NCBI GenBank assembly: GCA_963556255.1
Contig: OY744604.1
Coordinates: 93,320,635-93,384,634, forward strand
Length of the DNA: 64,000 nt
Source of the DNA: Allolobophora icterica
Taxonomy: Eukaryota; Annelida; Clitellata; Crassiclitellata; Lumbricidae
Reading direction: 5' to 3'
Position numbers and translations under genes: made by a program
Shown: piece by piece, positions 45,307-57,689 of the stretch
Numbering within the stretch: the stretch's first letter is position 1
How the letters are laid out: every line of letters begins with the position of its first letter
The notes under the pieces: model-generated
Database searches by the model: none
Told to the model about the DNA's origin: nothing
What the model saw: only the letters and a program-made list of their open reading frames with translations

Positions 45307-47365
45307 TAGGGTGGTGCGAACGTAATGGTAAAAAAAAATTTTCTTAATTATTAATTGTAATAGTGTGAAAAAGTTGTGTCTATAAGAGGTGAACTTGTGG
45401 CTAAATTTGTCAGTTGCTAGTGCTATTTCTTGAACTGCCCCAACGACTTTGAAATTTAGCAGTAACAGTTGCATGCAAAATACTAATACGCGATTACTTA
45501 CCATAACGATTAATACACATTGCGCAAGTGATTACCAATAGGCCTATATTTGTCACAAATAACTAAACAACCCTTCACTAAATTATACGTTTGGTTATTG
45601 AACATTTCTAAACACAAATTTTAAGAAGTTGAAGATCATTGTTATGGACAGTTTGGTAAGTTTTTTTCTCGTTTGCTTAGGTTTATTTACTTCTATGAAG
45701 GTAGGGCCTACTTGGTTTTCTGATGCATCCATGTCTTCTTCGTCTGCTAAGCTTTGACTCTGTACTGGATCTAGAGCTGTACCGATGCATCGGGAGCATT
45801 CGTAATCGGGCCGATTATTAGAGGAATCGGCATAATCGGTATCGGAGAAAGAGTATCGGCGCCGATGCAAATTATTGTACAGTTGACGTTTTTTGCACAA
45901 TTTTCGTCACAAATAGAAAACTGAGCACAAGTGTCTATGTCTTGTTTCTTATTACTGATTTATATTTAGCATTGCACTACTTAGCAGACACTGTAGAAAC
46001 CAAGGACCTATTATACACAGGACTGGAAACTCCTTGATAGCCCTTATACAACGTCATATGCGAAGTTTTTGGGCGAAACTAAAATAATCGGCTTCATACG
46101 CTTCAAAAGGCCTTATCGGTACAGGTCTGGATCTATTTCTCTTTCCGCTGCGGAATTTTGATCATTACTGTCTGCTAATGTTTGTTCATTGCTGAAATCC
46201 AATGTTTGCGACATCTTAGGGTGCTCGATCAGCTTTCCCTCATGCCGCTTCTTTAGTTTAGTTGATGCCATCTTATCTTAACCGCCAATAATCATAACTC
46301 TAATCGTCCGCTGATCATGTAGGAACTCATGTTCATCGTTTGGCACCTTTCTGGCGATGGGACAGTTACAATTGTCAATGGCACATTTGCAAGCTTCGAT
46401 GTAAAAACTTTTTCTCTACATTTATGTTAAGTTTTGCCATTTTGACGATTATACTACTACTTTTTCGACATAATAGGTCGGCGATCGAAATTCATCGTGG
46501 AATGCTCTTATCACCTTCAGAACTCTTGTATGTGAAACTGCCACGATGGAAGCTTTTCTCCATATAAGTCTTAGCTACGATGTGTCTTGCTACGATTTCT
46601 GCTGTTTGAGTGACAGTAGATTCTTTGGTTCCTTCCGTGTTGACTCTGTTGATGTTATGGTTAATATAATTGTAGTGTCTCATAACGTCTTCATAAGTTG
46701 TCAAGACATTTTTCGGTAACTCGCACGAATATCCAAAATCAGTAGGCCTACATTTTTCAGCGGTTCTTGTTTTGATTTTGGATAACTGATCGAAAAGACT
46801 TCTGTTTAAAAAAAATTCCGATAAACCGAATTTCTACAAACTTTTATACATGACATTGATAATATATTATACAATTAACATCGTGCCCTGAAATATGACA
46901 TATGACCTGGTAGGCAGGGGCATAACTTTGGTCTAAAAAGTGGGGGATACCAATTTCTTCCATACACGAAGCAAGGCGAAGACCGATTTCTGGGATGGCT
47001 CAATAATTGACATTGTTTTAAAAGTGGGGGTGCGGTACCCCAGTCCAAATTTTGGAGGTACGGTACCCATCGTACCCCCACCCTCAAAAATTACGCCTAT
47101 GGTGGTAAGCCCACTACCGGTTCGCTTAATATGAAGGATTGAAGGGATGAAGGACATTGAAGAATGAAGGTTCGCCTTAATATGAATTGGTTCTAATGCA
47201 CTAGAAACAGGGATATAGTATCGAACTTCGACGACGCCGCTGGGGCACCTCAGAACTTCAAAATATTTCAACCAAATTTTGCACAGTCATTTACTTTTAC
47301 CAAATGCAACTTTTAAACGCTATTACGTTTGTAAATTCGCACTTTACTTTTTTCGCACCACCCTA
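45307..47365. mobile_element. hAT-type transposon, 2.06 kb, 8-bp target duplication
   Basis: TAGGGTGGTGCGAA at the left, TTCGCACCACCCTA at the right; CTATCTAT flanks it exactly (45299-45306 and 47366-47373). No catalytic transposase domain is visible. A short acidic minus-strand frame (MASTKLKKRHEGKLIEHP, ATG near 46271) could be a remnant first exon. A 354-bp MITE is nested at 45774, and a degraded CGTAG-type MITE lies at about 46917-47104. Confidence 0.85.
45774..46127. mobile_element. MITE nested in the 45307 hAT element
   Basis: GAGCTGTACCGAT at the left and ATCGGTACAGGTC at the right; TGGATCTA flanks it on both sides (45766-45773 and 46128-46135). The interior is rich in ATCGG/CCGAT motifs. 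Probably hAT-mobilised. Confidence 0.82.
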
Positions 47366-47649
47366 CTATCTATATTTTCCAACAACTGGTGAGACAACTG
47401 GTGATCAGTATTATTGTCATTGTTTAATGACATCTTGTGGCTCTTGTGGCCACTGACCTCGATAATAGATTATAATCATCTAACACGAAATTTAGGCTAT
47501 TTGGTTAAGAAGGTAGCGTTTGAAGGAAAGAGGCTGATGATCTCTCTTTCAGGCATCAGTCAAGACGCCGGCCATGTACTCCGGGGTCTCTTCCCCCTCA
47601 GTAACAGTAGTTACTGCCTTCATACCAGAACACATAGCTATACAGTAAT

Positions 47650-47806
47650 TTCATTCCTCGATCCCCTATAAGAATGCCTACTGACTCGGTTGATATGGAG
47701 TGGACTCTCCAAGAATGATATTAATTGGCTCTTCATGTCTGTTCCAAGTTGCGTTTGTGTCAACTTGAATGTTACGAATAAACTAATATTGATTGATTGA
47801 TTTTAG
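47650..47806 (+). mobile_element. LINE/SINE 3' tail fragment
   Basis: Ends AATAAACTAATATTGATTGATTGATT. No coding part seen. Confidence 0.45.
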
Positions 47807-48053
47807 AAATATAGGGCCCAAGGCATAGATGAAAAGCATTTAAATATATGTAAATATAGCCTTGATATTGACATTTTCACAGACCTAAAATTCAAGTACA
47901 AGTCTTAGGTTTGAAATTTAATAGTCGATCCTAGCATAAATGAGTTTTGTTCTTTGAGTCATTGTTGCTGTTTGGTATTTTCATTTTCATATACGCTATC
48001 TTGACGAATTACTTGGTAATTTATTTGCCATTGTATTATATTATTTCGTCTAA

Positions 48054-48515
48054 GGGGCCATCCACATATTACGTACGCAATGAGGGGGGTCGGGGGTCGG
48101 ATTTAGGCGATTTTGCGTACGGGTGCGAACGGGGGGGAGGCGGGACAAAATGTATGCGTACGCAAAATAAATTTCTAATTATGACGTCCATATTGGCCTA
48201 TTTATAACTCTGTATTGTCCTATAGTAGTCCCATGGCATTTTATTACATTATAATTATAAAAGCCATGTGCAGTTATTCTGTGCTTTGTGCGAGACACCT
48301 ATAATTTGTCTACATTAGCCCTCACTAATCCTTCAATCTGGCCTAAAGTGCAGACAGTCGCTGACTGGAGCTGTCGAGACACTTTCTGCAGCTGGTCTTC
48401 CCGGGGGGGGGGGTGCGTCGAGCGTACGTACGCGGGGGGTGTGGAAGAAAGTACGCTTTAAAACAGGGGGTCCAATTTTTCCGGATTTTTGTGTACGTAA
48501 TATATGGATGGCCCC
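48054..48515. mobile_element. Harbinger-like MITE, TAA target duplication
   Basis: GGGGCCATCCACATATTACG at the left, inverted GGGGCCATCCATATATTACG at the right, TAA on both sides (48051-48053 and 48516-48518). G- and C-run rich interior with TACGTACGC motifs. A TWA target suggests PIF/Harbinger; class inferred. Absent from duplication copy 1. Confidence 0.78.
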
Positions 48516-48968
48516 TAAGCCTCCCTCGGATATCTGCGTGCTGTATATATAGCGCCCTTTGAAACTCTCGAAGACGCAAGCTGGTTTCTTCCGCTGACTA
48601 ATCCTTGTTGTGCGATAAGAGAATGAATATATATGTATATGTTATGTATTTATATATATATGTATATATTTATGGTAAGTGTTTTTCGTGTCAATTTCTT
48701 ACCTTGTCCGGAGCATTATATCCATTTAAATGATACCACATCATCCTCAAAACCCCACATTTGACAGCTACAGGCAGGTGCGGCCAATATCCAACAACAT
48801 GGACCAGAATATGCTGTCCATAAAGAAATGCTCGCCGCGAAAACGCACCCTGGTGACGGAGTCTGATCTAACACGAGACAGCGTCTGTCTTTGGCGCACA
48901 GTTCTTGGCCAATTAGACGAGAAACAGTCGTCGACCTTATCCAAAAGAACGCTATTATTGTGTGTTTG

Positions 48969-48969
<1 letters not shown>

Positions 48970-49010
<41 letters not shown>

Positions 49011-49012
49011 GC
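48970..49012. repeat. (TGTC)n microsatellite
   Basis: About ten TGTC units, at the place of the (GTAT)n of copy 1. Confidence 0.9.
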
Positions 49013-49125
49013 AGGCTTATGTATAACTATGTGTGTACCGCCTCTATAGTACAATTCACTTATGCTCGAAGTGTGTCTGTGTGTCTGTCTGGCTGTCTAT
49101 CTTTCTGTGTGTTTGTGTGTTACAG

Positions 49126-49475
49126 ATGACCTAAAAGTGCCCATCAATGGAAAGCCTGAAGCAGCAGAGAAAGTGCCCTTCAATAGAAAGCCATCTGGAG
49201 CAGAGAAAGTGCCCATCAATGGAAAGCCATCTGGAGCAGAGAAAGTGCCCTTCGATGGAAAGCCATCTGGAGCAGAGAAAGTGCCCTTCGATGGAAAGCC
49301 TGATGCAGCAGAGACAGTGCCCTTCAATGGAAAGCCATCTGGAGCAGAGAAAGTGCCTTTCTATGGAAAGCCATCTGGAGCAGAGAAAGTGCCCTTCTAT
49401 GGAAAGCCATCTGGAGCAGAGAAAGTGCCCTTCAATAGAAAGCCAAATGCAGAAGGAAGAAGAAAGGGAAAATAG
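49126..49475 (+). CDS. CUB gene 1, last exon (copy 2): 12-residue repeat tail
   Basis: Acceptor TTTGTGTGTTACAG, phase 1: (D)DLKVPINGKP, then about eight units of SGAEKVPFxGKP type, ending NAEGRRKGK and TAG at 49473-49475. It has more units than copy 1 and no stop or frameshift inside the repeats, so the frame has been kept. AATAAA lies 58 bases after the stop (49534). Either this or 36401 can end gene 1. No promoter or signal peptide exon was found between them, so alternative last exons are the simplest reading. Confidence 0.72.
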
Positions 49476-49533
49476 AAAGACATGGTTTTGCTTAAGTTGC
49501 ATTCACTCAGCACCCTGCTGGGTTCAGTTGGCA

Positions 49534-49539
49534 AATAAA
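49534..49539 (+). promoter_or_regulatory. Candidate poly(A) signal AATAAA after last exon copy 2
   Basis: Canonical hexamer in GGCAAATAAATGC. The aligned site in copy 1 (about 36737) reads AATGAA. Confidence 0.5.
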
Positions 49540-50266
49540 TGCAGACCCGTTGACGACCATTTTTATATCCAGTACTGATTACGTTTCTTTCGCTGGATTC
49601 TATGACTTCGCTTCTCTTTCATACTTATCGGATGTTTTATTAGTTAATGCATTTTAATGACCATTTTGAGGCTGCAAATTCTTTTTTTTTACCTTATGCA
49701 GATTTCCAATTACATCATGACTTTTCCTATTTAAAGAAGTTTAGCTGGGTCTTCAGGTAGAGCCAGTCCCAAGCCTGGATAAAGAAAGATGGCGTTGCGA
49801 GTCATTTTTTTATGACACACCATCGCTAAACAGAAACTTCGTAGTTCAAGTTTAGTCGGCAACTTGTTTTAGAAAGGAGCAACTGTATTAATAATTCTTG
49901 CACAGTCCTTGTTAAGTATCGAAACTAATTCAGACCGAATGATAATTATGTTTATTAAAATATGAGTGATAACTATTTTTGCCTTCAAAAATAAACTATA
50001 TAATGTTCCGGCGGAAAGCATTTAGACGACCGAAATATATGATAGGGTTCTATTTTATAAGATGAATCATATGAATTAATTTCTTCATGGATTAGCTAAT
50101 TGTCTGATCTTTCCTTAGTGTAGGTCTTCGAATATATATGAAACATATATGCACCAAAACAATACCCCATACATAATTGGCAAGAAACCAATAAGAATGT
50201 AGTACCAATTATAAAACATAAACATCAATAATAAAAGTAACAGGGAACATTGCAAGTAATCACCAT

Positions 50267-50269
<3 letters not shown>

Positions 50270-50315
<46 letters not shown>
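50270..50315. repeat. (AT)n microsatellite
   Basis: Uninterrupted AT run. Confidence 0.95.
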
Positions 50316-50317
<2 letters not shown>

Positions 50318-50560
50318 CTTCTATTGCGCCAATGTCTACAGCAAAAGGCATCAGCTCACGGCACACCAAAACGAAACCGTAATCAGTTCAATATCCAGAA
50401 TATCAGTCCGTAGGACAGAGGCAGTCGATAAGCAATTTGAAAGAGGTTCAGTTTTGAGGACGAAATGACAGAAGCGATTGAGAGCGGATAAACACAGTTG
50501 GTACAGCACCCGAAAAAGCTCGATCACCAAGAACTGTCCTTGATTTACGATGACCGGACA
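50316..50560 (-). mobile_element. Dispersed repeat related to 59205-59470
   Basis: CTTCTATTGCGCCAATGTCT..., ...GACAGAAGCGATTGAG and ACCCGAAAAAGCTCGATCACC align with CTGCTATTGCGCCGGTGTTT and ACCGAAAAAGATCC at 59205-59470. Likely antisense 3' ends of one LINE/SINE family; no coding part. Confidence 0.5.
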
Positions 50561-51000
50561 TAGATAATCAGATAACGTCGTTGAATTAGTACAAAGTTAT
50601 AATTAGTACTTAGTAAGTTAGTAAGTGGTTCACGAATAGCTTATCCACAGTTTAGTATACTTGCATGTAAGAAATGAGTTAACGATGTTTAAATAACACA
50701 TTTTATTTATCACCAAGATGATAATGATAATAACAGAGATTTAAGTGTCATTAATCGTAGGCAGTCGAAAAGAAATCGATGCAACGATTCAGAAGCACTT
50801 GGTACATATGATACAGCATAGCCTCCGTCCGCGCCCACATGACTTTGCCTTGCCTCCCAAAGACGATGCTAATTTTATTAATAGAGTTCTCTACGGTGCT
50901 CTAAAGTAGAATCCAGTTTCTCCATGATTCATTTTTATTTACAGTCAAGCGACTCTTGATTCTATTATTCTAAACTTGTATTTTGTACCATTTTGCGGTG
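50561..51000. other. Intergenic; nothing recognised
   Basis: AT-rich sequence without a supported gene or clear repeat. Confidence 0.5.
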
Positions 51001-51099
51001 TGACAACGTGTGGAGTTAATAAACGAATAATAATAATAAGAATCACTAAAAAACGTTACACATTAATAATGTTAAGGATGATGATGGTAGTGGTGGTGG

Positions 51100-51311
<212 letters not shown>

Positions 51312-52370
51312 GTGTGCTTATATTCTAACCGTCTCGTCTCCAATGTTCACTTCGATTGTCCATGCAGTCTGCTCTAGTCTTGACTACTTGAATCCAAGGG
51401 GTAATGTTCATTTAGTAAGTACTTAGTAGGCCTACGTGTTGTTCAACATCTGATCATTTCTGTATTTCTCCTATCTGCATCTAATGTCAGTCAGAACATT
51501 TTAAATGGTTACAAATCACTGCTGGACAGCTCGGCTGTACTGTCCACCTTATCAATTTCTGTACAATTGAGAAGTAACTGAATTGCATTTGAGATACATG
51601 ATTGTCAATTAATAAAATTCATTGCGATGAACAACTGATTGGCCTCACTATCTGCGCATCAAGAGATAGCAGTTGACATGGCCACCGAAAGATTAATAAT
51701 CATCAACTTGAACATCATTCGTTCGTCGAGTCTAACTCCATTAGGCATCTTGGTTTCGAAGCTACGCAGAAGAAGACAATCCAGGTAAGCTGTATAATAC
51801 CTGTATAAAGATATTTCTTTTGAGGACAAAAAACTAATAAACGAATTATATACACACGCACACATATGTATAAATATATATGCGTGTTAATATGTTTACA
51901 TATAATTTGCATAACACACGCACGTAATTATAAATAATTACAAATAATAAATACATATGCTCGCAGTGAGTGATCACGTATTTTACCTTGTTATGTGACG
52001 TCGTTTAGGTCAGGACTGAAATCTCATCTGTTTCGAATTGCTTCCCCTTTTCTGTAGCCTTTTATATATTGGGAGGATCAAACGCTCCTCATTCAGGCGA
52101 TTGCCGTCGGCTCTGGAGCCAACTTTCGTCTAAGCTCGGCCGCGCAATACCGCCGTGAACCCAACTTTCACTGCTTACGAATACGTGCAGCAACTGGGCG
52201 GAAGAGTCGTTGATGCCTGACGTTCTACGGAGGGCTTGTCTCCACCAGCACCGCCTGGATCGCTTTAGATTAGTGACCTCCTCGCGACTTTTCTTCTTCA
52301 GGATTTCGTAGACGAGTTGCTCCTATTCCTGTTGGCGCTTTGCAATACCTGACTTTCTGAAGTGCATTTA
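51312..52370. other. Intergenic; nothing recognised
   Basis: No coding frame or element border that I can support. Confidence 0.5.
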
Positions 52371-52374
52371 CCAT

Positions 52375-53875
52375 GCAGCTGAAGGCGAGTGGTCGTACGA
52401 CTTTATTTAAAGAGTCCTGGATTGGATCCTAATGACATCAGTAACTATCGCCCAGCCTCCAAGCTCTCATTTCTCTCTAAGATCATCAAGAAAATAGTCC
52501 AGCAGCAGTCGATGTCTTATCTAGACACGCACCATCTCGTGCCAAAGTGTCGACTCGGCTTTAAGAATGGTCACTGAACTGAGACGCTTCTTCAACTCGT
52601 TTCCGATATCCACGATGCTATGGACGCTGGAAGAGTCACACCACTCCCCCTTGTCGATGTCAGCGCGGCGTTCGACACCGTTATCACACCACCATTCTGA
52701 CCCGTCTCGGCACTTCCTGCGGCTTTGCTGGCCGGTCGCTTGATTGGTTGACGGGCGGACGAAGAGAGTCGAGATTGGCTCAGACATGTCAACCTGGGTC
52801 CGGGTTCTGTGCGGTGTTCCTCAGGGGTCTGTACTAGGCCCGCTCCTCTACGTCCTGTACTCTGCGGATCTGACCCAAGTCGGCACAGCTTTTCGCGACA
52901 TGCCACCCATCTGTTGTCATCTATTGCGTTTCGAGGATTGCTGGCATTCAAACCAAGATCTTGTGAAAAACCCAAGGAGTGGTAACGCTGATAAGTAGCG
53001 TATGAATTTGAAAACACAGCCTGTTAACGATAAAACCACACAGTGATGAGCATCACATTATTTTCCTGCAATCGGCTTCGGCTAAACTCTTCGAAGACTT
53101 GGCTTCGGCTAAGCCCTGTGATAGCGCAGTTCATTTCGTTCGGCTCTCGACGCAGTCTATCAGACATCTATAAGACTGCTATTCTGGCATCATCCCGAAC
53201 TGGGCTACGCTGCACATCATTCGCGATCTGGGCGTTCTTCTGGACGACCAGCTGACGATTCACTATGCGGGACGCGCTCTTACGAACTGAGTCAGATCGG
53301 AGTTATGCGGCATGATCTGTTTCACGAAGCTGCCTCTCTTTCATCATGGCGCGTCTGGACTACTGCAACTCAGTTCTGGTAGGTCTTTCACGTTTCCGCA
53401 TTCGTAAGCTTCAGTCTGTACTTAATTGTTCGACCCGGATCGTGGCCAAACTAGCGTGATTTTCGAACATATCGGCGTACATGCGTGACACCTTGCATTG
53501 CCTCCCCGTCGAGAAGAGAATGCAGTCGAAGCTGCTCCTCAAGGGCCGGGATTCGATCGCTGGCTCGGCACCAGACTACATCTCGCAACTCTTCACTCCG
53601 TTCTCAACGCTTCCGCGCAGCAGCCGGCTGCGTTTGGCTTCCAACGAAACGAACAGTTGATGGTTCCTCGTTCTTGTACGTCGTAGCGAGCCGAGCGCGC
53701 CTCATCCTTTGTGGGTCCGCCACTCTGGAAAAATCTGCCACTAAACACACGATTACTAGAATCCTTAGCTGTTCAGGAAACTTTTTCTGCTCGTCTTAAG
53801 ACACATTGTTCGGTAATTCCTAGGTAACCGTACCGAAGCGCCATTGTGAGTTGCCTAAAGGCCGCTAAACAAGTG
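52375..53875 (+). mobile_element. Heavily decayed CR1-type LINE
   Basis: Pieces in order: DISNYRPASKLSFLSKIIKK, DVSAAFDTVI, VLCGVPQGSVLGPLLYVLYS, RLNSSKTW, FVGPPLWKNLPLNTR. This covers most of an RT domain in three frames with many stops. The end lies near CGCCATTGTGAGTTGCC. Confidence 0.8.
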
Positions 53876-54173
53876 CTCTGATACATACATTCATACTATA
53901 TTATATGTACAAATATACGTACACACATAGTATAGGCCTACATGCTTTCGTACTACATAATATACAAGCATTCGTACATGCATACACACACTCTCGCGAA
54001 TAAAAACAAACATTAATATAAATATACAAACATGCATGTAAGCATACATACACACTTGCACACATATAAGAATACATATAAAAACATACATACATGCATA
54101 TATGTATGCATACATACAAATATACCTCTATGCATACCTACACACATACCTATTATATACATATATATATACT

Positions 54174-54640
54174 AGCTGGTTTACCCGGCGTTACCCGGGG
54201 TAATAAGTTTCAATCCACACCACCACCACCACCACCACCACCACCACCACCACCACCACCACCACCACCACCACCACCACCACCACCACCACCACCACCA
54301 CCACCACCACCACCACCACCTCCACCACCACCACCACCACCACCACCTCCACCACCACCCTGTCCTGGTGACACAGAATAATCTTCTCGGGTGGCGCCAT
54401 CTGGTGACTGAAAATAGGTCGACTCGAATGTGTAAAAAGTCGGATTTTGGAGTTTTTTGCCCGGACACCATAGAAGCGGTCAAAAGGTGGACGAGAAGCC
54501 TCACACTGGGTGTGTAATGCCCACCCCGAGACAGCAGTGAGGTTTTAAGTGAAAAGCTCGAAAGCTGTCGAAATGCATTCCGGTCTAAGATCGCGTGAGG
54601 GACAGACAGAGTTTCTTCTTTATATATATAGATATATACA
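54174..54640. repeat. Interspersed repeat with (CCA)n expansion
   Basis: Starts CTAGCTGGTTTACCCGGCGTTACCCGGGG, a common head of short retroposons in invertebrates, followed by about 45 CCA triplets (54219-54355). The end AGGGACAGACAGAGTTTCTTC + TATATATATAGATATA is a typical retroposon end. Family unsure. Confidence 0.5.
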
Positions 54641-54679
54641 TATGTGCAATTGTGCATACGTACATACATATATGCTGCT

Positions 54680-55110
54680 AGACTAATTGCCCGTCTTCCT
54701 CGATTCTCTCATATCCTTTATGGCAGAAGAACTCCACTGGCTTCTCATCCTTGTCTCTAAGGCTCAACTTGGTTTCGCTCCGAAATATTTATGTAACTTA
54801 ATTCATCGCCTTCACTCTGCTACTTCTCTTCGTCCTCTTCGTTCCTCTGACCGTTTGGTCCTCCTCGTTCCACGTGTCAGGAATTCATTGGCTCAATCTA
54901 GGTCTTTTGCTTCCATTGGCCCTGCTCTTTGGAATGAGCTTCCTCCGTCCGTTCGTTCTTCTATTCTCTCAGGTAACGTCTCTTCCTCTTTTACCTCAAA
55001 ACTTGCTTTTTCTCTCGGGTTCTCTCCCACTGGGAGCGCTTCTGAATGGTCCTCCCGCTAGAAGCGCTTTATAAATATCCGAATACAATACGATACAATA
55101 CAATATATAT
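54680..55110 (+). mobile_element. CR1/L2-type LINE 3' end
   Basis: EELHWLLILVSKAQLGFAPK, SLRPLRSSDRLVLLVPRVR, ALWNELPPSVRSS in one frame to the stop at 55059-55061, then AGCGCTTTATAAATATCC and (AATAC)n. Confidence 0.78.
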
Positions 55111-55285
55111 ATATATATTCATACATACATGCATAGTTCATACATACATACAGATACACATGCATACCTACACACGTTCATACAATACATACATGTGAGA
55201 GTTTCCAAGAATTGCGGACAATCCATCAGCATTCTGCTTAGCCACTTCATTTTCGCAATGACATATTAAAAGATTTATTTCAGAG

Positions 55286-55358
55286 ATGTCGTTTTCGATC
55301 GTTTTCCTCGTGTGTCTGGTAACAACCGCTGCTGCTCAGACAACTCCAAGCAACGCAG
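55286..55358 (+). CDS. CUB gene 2, first coding exon: signal peptide
   Basis: ATG at 55286 opens MSFSIVFLVCLVTTAAAQTT, a typical signal peptide: hydrophobic core IVFLVCLV, cleavage expected after AAA or AAAQ, then TTPSNA. It ends phase 1 at GCAG|GTGACA, matching the phase 1 start of the CUB exon at 58789. TTTATTTCAG lies three bases before the ATG, so a non-coding first exon upstream is likely. It marks the start of a second gene, separate from gene 1. Confidence 0.8.
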
Positions 55359-55484
55359 GTGACAAATATAAGTGTTACTAGTATTTCTTAAAACAATAGC
55401 CTAAATACCTGGCGTATCTGCTTTAAATGCGTTTTTGTTAAAATACGTCATCGCAACCTACGAAAGATATAAGACGGAGAAGAA

Positions 55485-55815
<331 letters not shown>

Positions 55816-55861
55816 TTCAAGCTAGCCTCGAGAAACAGCCATGGGTTTGAACAATTAGCGT

Positions 55862-56095
55862 CTTTATTTTCTCAGCCTCGGCATATTATGACATCTGGTT
55901 TCCAGTCCTCTCGTTTCGTTCGCCGCCTGATCTTTCCACCGACAGTGTACTGTAAGTGTACGCATTAGAGCTAAGTTGGCTAAGAGGCGCAAGTGCAGCT
56001 GATATCGGAAAATAAATTTCTGCCGTCACAGGGACATGAACCTCGATTACACGGTTTACAGTCCAGCACATAATCCACTAGACTATTCCACACAT
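55862..56095 (-). mobile_element. tRNA-derived SINE, minus strand (family with 40452)
   Basis: Shares CCTCGGCAT..., CCAGTCCTCTC and CCACCGACAGTGT with 40452-40690. The tRNA-like head is more decayed here. Confidence 0.65.
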
Positions 56096-56169
56096 CGAAA
56101 AGTATTAATAACCAAACACATTTGATTGCTTAAAACTTTATTACTGCATGACACAATGTGGTCCATAGG

Positions 56170-56345
56170 TAAATTGCAATTGTAATTGTAATCTGACATT
56201 TTGTAAAGCGCCACTTCAAGAAAAAGCTTATCAGTGGCTCCCACAGTGTTAAAAGATAAGTTAAAAGAGATCTGGTTATACGAGTGTCCTGTAGGACTGT
56301 AGTGATACATGGTTGAGTCAAATCCAAAATACGTGCGCAATCGGC
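56170..56345 (-). mobile_element. LINE 3' end, antisense
   Basis: CAATTGTAATTGTAATCTGACATTTTGTAAAGCGCCACTTC, the same type of 3' end as at 62255. Confidence 0.5.
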
Positions 56346-57142
56346 GTAGTTAACAAGTTAGCCCCCAAACTGAACGTACTTAAGTCAATCAAACTTGCGG
56401 AGTTGCTGGCTTCTGCTTCTGAAGAACAAATTCAGGTTTATAAAGATTCAGTAACGCCAGAAACAGTAGCAGGATTATAATACGTGGAACTATGATATGG
56501 ATTATTCTACTCACATCAACTAATCTAAAGTATGTGAGGGAACTAGCTTAGTCTAGATGAAATGAATGAAATTATTATGACGGCAGTAATCAAATGAAAG
56601 TTATTTTAATGACAATACTTCAGTGAACATAGCATGACATTTCCATGATGGCTAAGAACAAAATATGAACTTACATAAAACACGATGAATTCACCTGTCA
56701 CGACGGACTCAGAAATCTCAGCGTTGATTGTTCAGAATCTCAAGGTAATAGCAAGAACTCTGAGAAACTCTGAGCACCGAATTTTACCCACGGGAATTAT
56801 TTATAGATTCTATCTACACTGAACTATGCCTCTGCAATACCAGATTGGAGAAAGGACAGACAGCCAGCTGTCGTCCCTGGAATAGACCAATGAAGACACA
56901 ACCTCTAATCAACTCCATTAATTATTAGGACAATCCATCCCCTAAATTATAATTTAGCCCATAATCAATTTGTCTTACCCCGCCTACCTGTATTACATAA
57001 ATATTATAATATACCTATAGGAAATATACACTTATCATAGAACCATCAAATGAAAGGAAAAGCTGCGTATCGCCAGAATTCAAGTAGCAGTCGAGAGCGC
57101 AGTGGGTAAGTAAAGAACCGAAAGGAGTGGTATATGATGTAA
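56346..57142. other. Intron of CUB gene 2; nothing recognised
   Basis: AT-rich, no gene or clear element. Confidence 0.5.
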
Positions 57143-57150
57143 ATAGGAGT

Positions 57151-57312
57151 CAGTGGCGTAGCTAGCTTTTCATGGGCCGGGGTGCAGAGGGTCCCGCTTG
57201 GGCCCCTGTTTGGCCCTGTAAGGCCTGTAGCCTTGCGTTCTTACGAAAACTGTGGGCCCCTGGTGGGCCCGGGTGCCTTGCACCACCTGCACATATGATA
57301 GCTACGCCACTG
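57151..57312. mobile_element. hAT-type MITE (CAGTGGCGTAGCTA ends), 8-bp target duplication
   Basis: CAGTGGCGTAGCTAGC at the left and ATAGCTACGCCACTG at the right; ATAGGAGT flanks it exactly (57143-57150 and 57313-57320). 162 bp, G/C-run interior. It interrupts an antisense LINE. Confidence 0.9.
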
Positions 57313-57320
57313 ATAGGAGT

Positions 57321-57590
57321 AGCCCATACCGAACCTTGTGGTATACCGTAACTCAAGACGATGTGCGCAGAACTGTACTGATTTATACGAAACGATTGAT
57401 GGGTGGTGCAGGTATGATGCGAACAAAGCGATTTCGGGATCACCAGATGGACCGTATTCGTGCAGTGCTGGGCTCTCTTGGCGGTAATTGTGAATGAGTA
57501 TGTTACTATCAGTCACGTCAAAAGCAGCAGATACGTCAAGGAGAACGAGAGCGGTTACTTTTCCTGTATATTTATGGAGCTGGTCATGTG
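57321..57590 (-). mobile_element. CR1-type LINE fragment, RT core
   Basis: Minus frames give VTDSNILIHNYRQ and SYGIPQGSVWATPI (RT motif PQGS). Broken by the 57151 MITE on its downstream side. Confidence 0.65.
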
Positions 57591-57629
57591 ATTATGAATG
57601 GTGAGTAACGCAGTTCGGTGGAATAGTAT

Positions 57630-57647
57630 TTGCAGTTCATCATCACC

Positions 57648-57689
<42 letters not shown>

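Larger units (their letters stand above)
43772..49800 (+). repeat. Segmental duplication, copy 2 (expanded by insertions)
   Basis: Direct copy of 33825-36965. Insertions specific to this copy include about 44165-47810 (containing the hAT at 45307-47365 and LINE tail pieces) and the MITE at 48054-48515. Confidence 0.85.

Noticed and set aside
49140..49460. Regular 36-nt repeats that could resemble a CRISPR array
   Set aside because: Repeats are contiguous without unique spacers, coding, and in an animal genome.
54181..54669. Poly-Pro / poly-Trp frame
   Set aside because: (CCA)n expansion inside a retroposon-like repeat.
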